Shown: one piece after another, positions 59,519 to 64,000 of the stretch
How positions within the stretch are numbered: the first letter of the stretch is position 1
Layout: every line of letters begins with the position of its first letter
Assembly: GCF_013426205.1 (NCBI RefSeq)
Contig: NC_089427.1
Location: forward strand, 992,001 to 1,056,000
Length of the DNA: 64,000 bases
Direction of reading: 5' to 3'
From: Metarhizium brunneum
Lineage: Eukaryota; Ascomycota; Sordariomycetes; Hypocreales; Clavicipitaceae
Notes under the pieces: generated by a model
What the model was told of the DNA's origin: nothing
Databases searched by the model: none
The model's input: only the letters and a program-made list of their open reading frames with translations
Position numbers and translations under genes: made by a program

Positions 59519-59550
59519 CTAGGTACCTACCTAGGTACCCAGGTAGGTAG
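59519..59550. repeat. CCTAGGTAC palindromic repeat
   Basis: Consecutive interleaved CCTAGGTACC, TACCTAGG and CCAGGTAGG words make a 32-bp sequence that pairs with itself. It lies about 70 bp after the telomere-like repeat. Confidence 0.7.
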
Positions 59551-60972
59551 TTGATCATGTTATCTGCACCCTCCGTGACGGTCAGGGTCTGACTGGTCAT
59601 TGGGCGGAGAGCGTGGTCTTCCCCCAAGCGAGCCACGATCCTTCTACTACTCGATCTCTATCCTTGCCCAACAGCTCTAATTTATAGATCAGACCATGCT
59701 TTGCCGCTAACAAGTTTATGGATATATAGACACGCAGCCATGACAGAGAGACTAGACGAACAGATGAGCAGCCAGGGGCTGACCGCCGCGGAGTGCGGAG
59801 ATGTGTGCGTCATGTTGTCATGGGGTTGGTGGGATTCTCTGGCATGCCAACAATGAACAGCAGCAGTACTAGGTATATTCCCGTATCCCCATGCCATAAC
59901 AAAGTGTCAAAATCTATTTGCACTCGTGTCGCAAATGGTGGAACCCGCCCCTATCCAATAGTGGCGCCATGCTGCCTTTGACGTCTACGGATGGACATGA
60001 TTGACATTGTTACCCTTGGAGGGACCAATATCTCGGTCGGTATTACCAGCACATTAACCGTCTTGATACAGTCCGCAATCCCAATACCTCGCATGCAGCA
60101 TCGTGCGATTTGGTGTCGTGGTTTTATGCCAGCAATACTTGGTATAGAAGACAGGAATCCGCATCAGGCCGCATTTTCCTGCGATATATTTTGATTTCCT
60201 GGGGGAGAGTTAAATTACAGGAAGGCGCCATTTTCAGTGGCTGAAATTCTAGAGCACCATTCGGGCTTCACAAGCAAGAAAGCTCCAGGCCTCGATGCAA
60301 TGTGTCCCCCGGCAAGACTATCGAAAAGACTGTCAGCACTACTCGGTCCGCTGGACGGTGTTGATCCATCAGACGGTTGGTGCCATGGCATGTGCCTGCC
60401 AGCATGGAGTAGTAGTACATACATACCACGAGTACGGAGTACATAGCTGCAGCGGTGGTCAGCGATGCGACTGCAAATCGAAACCGTCTGGCCGCCCCCG
60501 AGAAAATGTCTCGGACGCGGGCAAAGCTGGGTCGCGCGGGTGCGGTGCCCAGCGATCCGGTTGCATCAGTTCCAGCATGGCCTCGTCTATTTTGTTCGGC
60601 CGAGAGACGAGTCCCAGTGCTTGTGTCCAACGCCGCCCAGGTGCTTCAGAATGAGGAATTTTTGCGACCGTCCGGAGCCAGCGGATCCGACGGCCACGCT
60701 GTCCATCATCATGTATATACATACGTATATGTTGGCTGTTGGTTCAGACAGTTCTTCTGTTGGTCTGACCAACAAAAGAAAAGCGGTACACACACACCCT
60801 CCCCAGTCACGACGGTAGCTGTTGGGCAGCAGGCCTGCTTCTCGAACCAGACTGTCGGGTTCAGAAAGGAACCTGCCATTTCTGGCTGGGCCGCGGAAAC
60901 GCTACCATCGGCATCGGTCGCGGATTCTGTCAACGATGCGATTCATTGCTTCTTGTGGAGACGCCATGTCTC

Positions 60973-60989
60973 TTTTTTTTTTTTTTTTT
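60973..60989 (+). repeat. poly-T run, 17 bases
   Basis: Homopolymer of 17 T in the gene-free region. Confidence 0.85.
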
Positions 60990-63615
60990 GACGGCACCAG
61001 CATGGACACACACGCCTGGTACCGTGGTCAGTTGACCCTTAAATACCAAACATGCGAGCGCGGCATTCACTACATCGGCGGGAGCTCCGATGCAGGTTGA
61101 CGAAGGAGGCAGTCGGCCATGGGGCTGATACGGCCACGAGTGACTGCATTTGCTCACTCGGCGGCAATACCACCAGACAATACCACGGTCCGTTATATCT
61201 CGGGACGGTGGGCACCCATCAAGTGCAACCACACATGTTATAGGTAGTCGCAGTAGTTACCGTTACGGCTGTTGTAGGCGCTACAGCATGCCAATGTGAG
61301 CACGCACGAGTTTCAGGCTCAACGTCAAGCCGGGTTCCTGGACCCTGTCCTCAGCTGTTGTGTGTGCACCAAGGCCACAGCCTTTTCTCGACACGCGCCC
61401 AATGTCAGCATGCAACAGAAGCTTGTGTTGTGACGTTTTGCGTATGAATCCGGCGGAGCCAGCGGGCATGGCTCGTGTGCTGAGCATGACGCACGACGAT
61501 GGTTGTTGTGTTGGTCTTGGTCTGGGCAGAAATCCCGAACCTGGCACGACTACTACTACATACCTGGGCACACACGGCTGACTGATGGGCAGATGCAACA
61601 ATCACCGACCAAGTACGGAGTATGACCGGTGCAATATGCGGGCCATGGGCAAAAAGATGCAGGGCAATGCCCCTGTATTTCTGTGCGTCACGCAACTTAC
61701 AGCACCACTCACTGGACACGGCTGGGGCGACAAGTTGGTCAGACGAGGTGAAGGCGGTGCTTAAACCAACAACTTTAGTTTGGAGCGAGCTCCGGGATGG
61801 AAGGATGGCGGTGGCATAAGTGGTTGTAACTTGTTATGCCACTCCTGCATCCTTGAACAGAACCAACGGCATACATACGTACGGAGTATTTCCCCTCACT
61901 TGGCGCCTGCTGATGACAGATGTCAACTCGGTTCAAGAGAGTCTTGCCTGGCGAATTTCATCAGTGGCTGGCTACTGAGGCTAGGCCAGGCCGGTCGACT
62001 GCTGAGATGGGCGCCATGCCCTCGCGGATGAGGTGTCAAATATTCGGGCCGCCTCGCAAGCCTCGAGTAGCGACATGGAGCGACCATGAGAAAAGAGGAG
62101 GCGTCCGTGTCAACTGTCCGAGTGTGCGAGTGCGTTGTCCAGTTCCAAATCCCCGGGTCGTAGGCAACAGCCAAAGTCTGTGGCAACTGGAAGGGCAGAA
62201 GACAACATTGAACAACAAACAGCACATGGACAGCACCGCCTGCCACGTCCCAGCCGCCCGGCCGTGGATTGATTGGGTTGATGCTGGCCAAGTTCTGAAT
62301 TCTCCGTCGACCGCATGTACATATGTACTCCGTATGTACATGCATAGGCGCAGAATTCCCCGCATGTTCTGGACGCCGAGGACTTTTGAGTAGCAGCAGG
62401 AGTTTGTGCATCCCCCTGGCGGTCTGCCTGCCTGGACCTGGCCTCTGGTTCCCTTTGCACATGCAGGCTCCGAAGCCCCCAAGCCCCCAAGCCCCAAGCC
62501 CCCAAGGCCATCGGAAAAACATGAGATGCATACCATACATACTCCGTACATGCGTATCTCAGGCGAGAGCCGGCACTGTCCCTATTTGGCAAGTTGCTCT
62601 TGCGTGTGGCTGGCGGGAGGGTGACTTGAGTGGTTGCGAGTGGACATCTGGAACAGCCGCGCGCGGGTACGACGCTGTGGCGACTTGACCATGACAAAGT
62701 CGAACATTGAACGCACGGCAGGCATAACTTAAAGAGTCAAGTCTGGTTGCACAGGATCTCTGTACCCGTCAATCGCCACGCAGCCTGATCTGAGTCGGAC
62801 CGACTGGGGTTCAACGGCCAGGAAAGGGGCAGCATTTGCACACAACGTCAGGAGCCGCCAAGGAAGCGCATGGATCTATGTACGGAGTACAGGATGGCGT
62901 TTTGCCCCAATAGCTGTTGAAGAACAATGCTCTTGTGATGACATCTGACACCGGCTCCGACGACGCCTCCAGAACAAACACGGCTGTTGGCTGCGCATGT
63001 ACTCCGTACGAGTGTACATACAGACAAGACAGTAAGTTACAATGTCGTTGCCTGCTCCGGAGCAAGGGACAAACGAAGCAGGAGGATAGCAGATAGCAGA
63101 AATCTGCAACACACCGTCTTTCGATCGGCATTGTCTCTCTCCACTCTGCTGCCCATTGCTCGAGGACAGCGCGCGTGCGGTACGATGAAAATGCACGAGG
63201 GCATCTTGTTCAGGCCTCACGGCAGAGCCGCATGGGAAAACCATCCAGGCCGAAGACGTCCTTCGGCCTGCCCCCAATTTCCCAATTTTGGCACCGGGTT
63301 TTTAGCCGTACCCCGTTGGGTGTCTTGCACACAGCACAGGGTTCTTCTTCTTCAAGGGCCACTCCCGAATCGATGACAGGGGATACTTGCTGACCAAAGG
63401 CTCAGTACGGACAAGTCGAGGAGTTCCGTTCCACATGGCGGGCCATGATAAGCTTTATGGGTTTATGGGGGAACAAGGGCAGCACGCGATTCGCCCATAT
63501 ACGGCAACCGTCCAGAAGGGGTATTGAAGCCGGCTCCAGAGGAGGTGCGCTCTGGTCTGGCTGTGTCATTCGTACCGAGCATGACACACTTGGCATGGCG
63601 GAGTTACGGAGGGCG

Positions 63616-63667
63616 TGCTGGTGCCGATGCTGATGCCGGTGCCGATGCTGGTGCTGGTGCCGGTGCA
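63616..63667. repeat. GGTGCCGATGCT minisatellite
   Basis: A run of hexamers GGTGCC, GATGCT, GATGCC and GGTGCT in mixed order, about 50 bp. It is open in several frames (reads as His/Gln/Arg on minus), but no gene around it is supported. Confidence 0.75.
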
Positions 63668-63760
63668 TGTTGCAGGTCGATCCAACCAGACTCAATGTTA
63701 CATTCGCCCCCGAAGAGTCGAAACCAGTGGTTACTGCTCCTTTCGTTCCCATTTGGCGCT

Positions 63761-63774
63761 CCCCCCCCCCCCCC
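63761..63774 (+). repeat. poly-C run, 14 bases
   Basis: Homopolymer of 14 C near the right edge, followed closely by G/A-rich sequence at about 63811-63840. Confidence 0.85.
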
Positions 63775-64000
63775 GAAACAACAGGCCGGCGGCGAGTTGG
63801 ACGCACGCCACGGGGAGGGGGAGAAGGGGAGGGGGGGCGTGCTCGCGACGAATGCGACGAGTGCGACGCGTCGGCCCAACTTTTGTTGGTTGATGACGGG
63901 CAGGTCAATGCCGCTGCCGTTCGGAGAAAGGGCTTGTGATTACCATTTGTCAAGCGGCCAAGACTACACGAGATGGGAAAGAGGGCATCACGGACCGGCA

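Larger units (their letters stand above)
51417..63008. repeat. cluster of dispersed TACGGAGTA/TACTCCGTA words
   Basis: Exact copies start at 51417, 53526, 55257, 56300, 56307, 56424, 56725, 58833, 59067, 59196, 59228, 60433, 61614, 61880, 62326, 62540, 62881 and 63000. Both orientations are about equal. Most extend to GTACGGAGTAC or GTACTCCGTAC, often followed by AT or AG. Near-matches occur at about 52670, 58052 and 58403. Elsewhere in the window exact copies start at 19114, 24922, 24929, 33680 and 33831 only. Confidence 0.85.
50542..64000. other. gene-free region of about 13.4 kb
   Basis: I find no protein gene here. The longest frames (205 codons on minus 61923-62540; 190 on plus 53615-54187; 183 on minus 63402-63953; 178 on plus 60455-60991; 162 on plus 57361-57849) show no domain wording and overlap equal frames on the other strand or in other registers. 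No transposase, reverse transcriptase, terminal repeat or RIP-like AT-rich decay is visible. It contains 18 exact TACGGAGTA/TACTCCGTA words, telomere-like islands (54424-54433, 59435-59446), a TACCTAGG-type repeat (59519-59550), a minisatellite (63616-63667) and poly-T and poly-C runs. The first 400-600 bp is the promoter of the Zn2Cys6 gene. Long non-coding RNAs or undetected short-exon genes cannot be excluded. Confidence 0.6.

Noticed and set aside
61923..62540. 205-codon minus frame and its neighbours
   Set aside because: Three overlapping frames of similar size on both strands, and low-complexity AAGCCCCC repeats at about 62473-62505 explain part of the openness.
1..64000. CRISPR arrays, operons, prophage, insertion sequences
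   Set aside because: The window is spliced eukaryotic DNA. No regularly spaced repeats, bacterial-type genes or terminal-repeat elements were seen.

Overview
This 64 kb window is nuclear DNA of a filamentous ascomycete, most likely a sordariomycete. The order Hypocreales is my guess from protein wording and intron style, not a proven placement. The evidence is: single genes with their own promoters on both strands; short introns (mostly 44-165 bp) with GTATGT/GTAAGT-type donors and CTAAC-like branch points; 5' leaders with TATA boxes; and typical fungal families (KTR/GT15 mannosyltransferase, Zn2Cys6 regulator, LCCL membrane protein, questin-oxidase-like enzyme, septin Cdc12). I model 18 protein-coding genes. 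Exon joins were derived by hand from splice sites and reading frame; every model closes in frame.

Left part (1-24.8 kb), in order: an unrecognised small membrane protein (+); the BUR1/CDK9-type kinase (-); a cytosolic-type L-asparaginase with C-terminal ankyrin repeats (+); a USP7/Ubp15 deubiquitinase with nine introns (-); a mitochondrial PDK/BCKDK-family kinase (+); septin Cdc12/AspC (-); the SSU-processome protein PWP2 (+); and a questin-oxidase/AflY-like protein (+).

Middle part (26-50.5 kb): a SET/Vps75-like histone chaperone (-); CutC (+); a secreted alkaline phosphatase (-); QTRT2 of the queuine transferase (-); an LCCL-domain membrane protein (+); an acyl-protein-thioesterase-like protein that has lost its nucleophile serine (+); gamma-tubulin complex component GCP5 (-); a KTR mannosyltransferase (+); a WDR83/MORG1-like WD40 protein (-); and a Zn2Cys6 transcription factor (-).

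The genes are mostly unrelated housekeeping functions (transcription, ribosome assembly, cytoskeleton, protein turnover, glycosylation, phosphate and nitrogen scavenging). I see no operon-like or biosynthetic cluster. Several pairs are divergent with about 0.6-1.1 kb between start codons (CDC12/PWP2, QTRT2/LCCL, GCP5/KTR). Several are tightly convergent (APT-like/GCP5, 55 bp).

Right part (50.5-64 kb): about 13.4 kb without any gene I can support. It is not AT-rich and holds no recognisable transposon. It carries most of a dispersed 9-bp motif, TACGGAGTA/TACTCCGTA. I count 23 exact copies in the window, none in an exon and 18 of them here, against about 0.5 expected by chance. It also has telomere-like islands, a TACCTAGG-type repeat, a small minisatellite and homopolymer runs. 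This non-coding motif family and its gene desert are the most unusual signal. A long hairpin downstream of CDC12, GC-AG introns and the dead-looking esterase come next.
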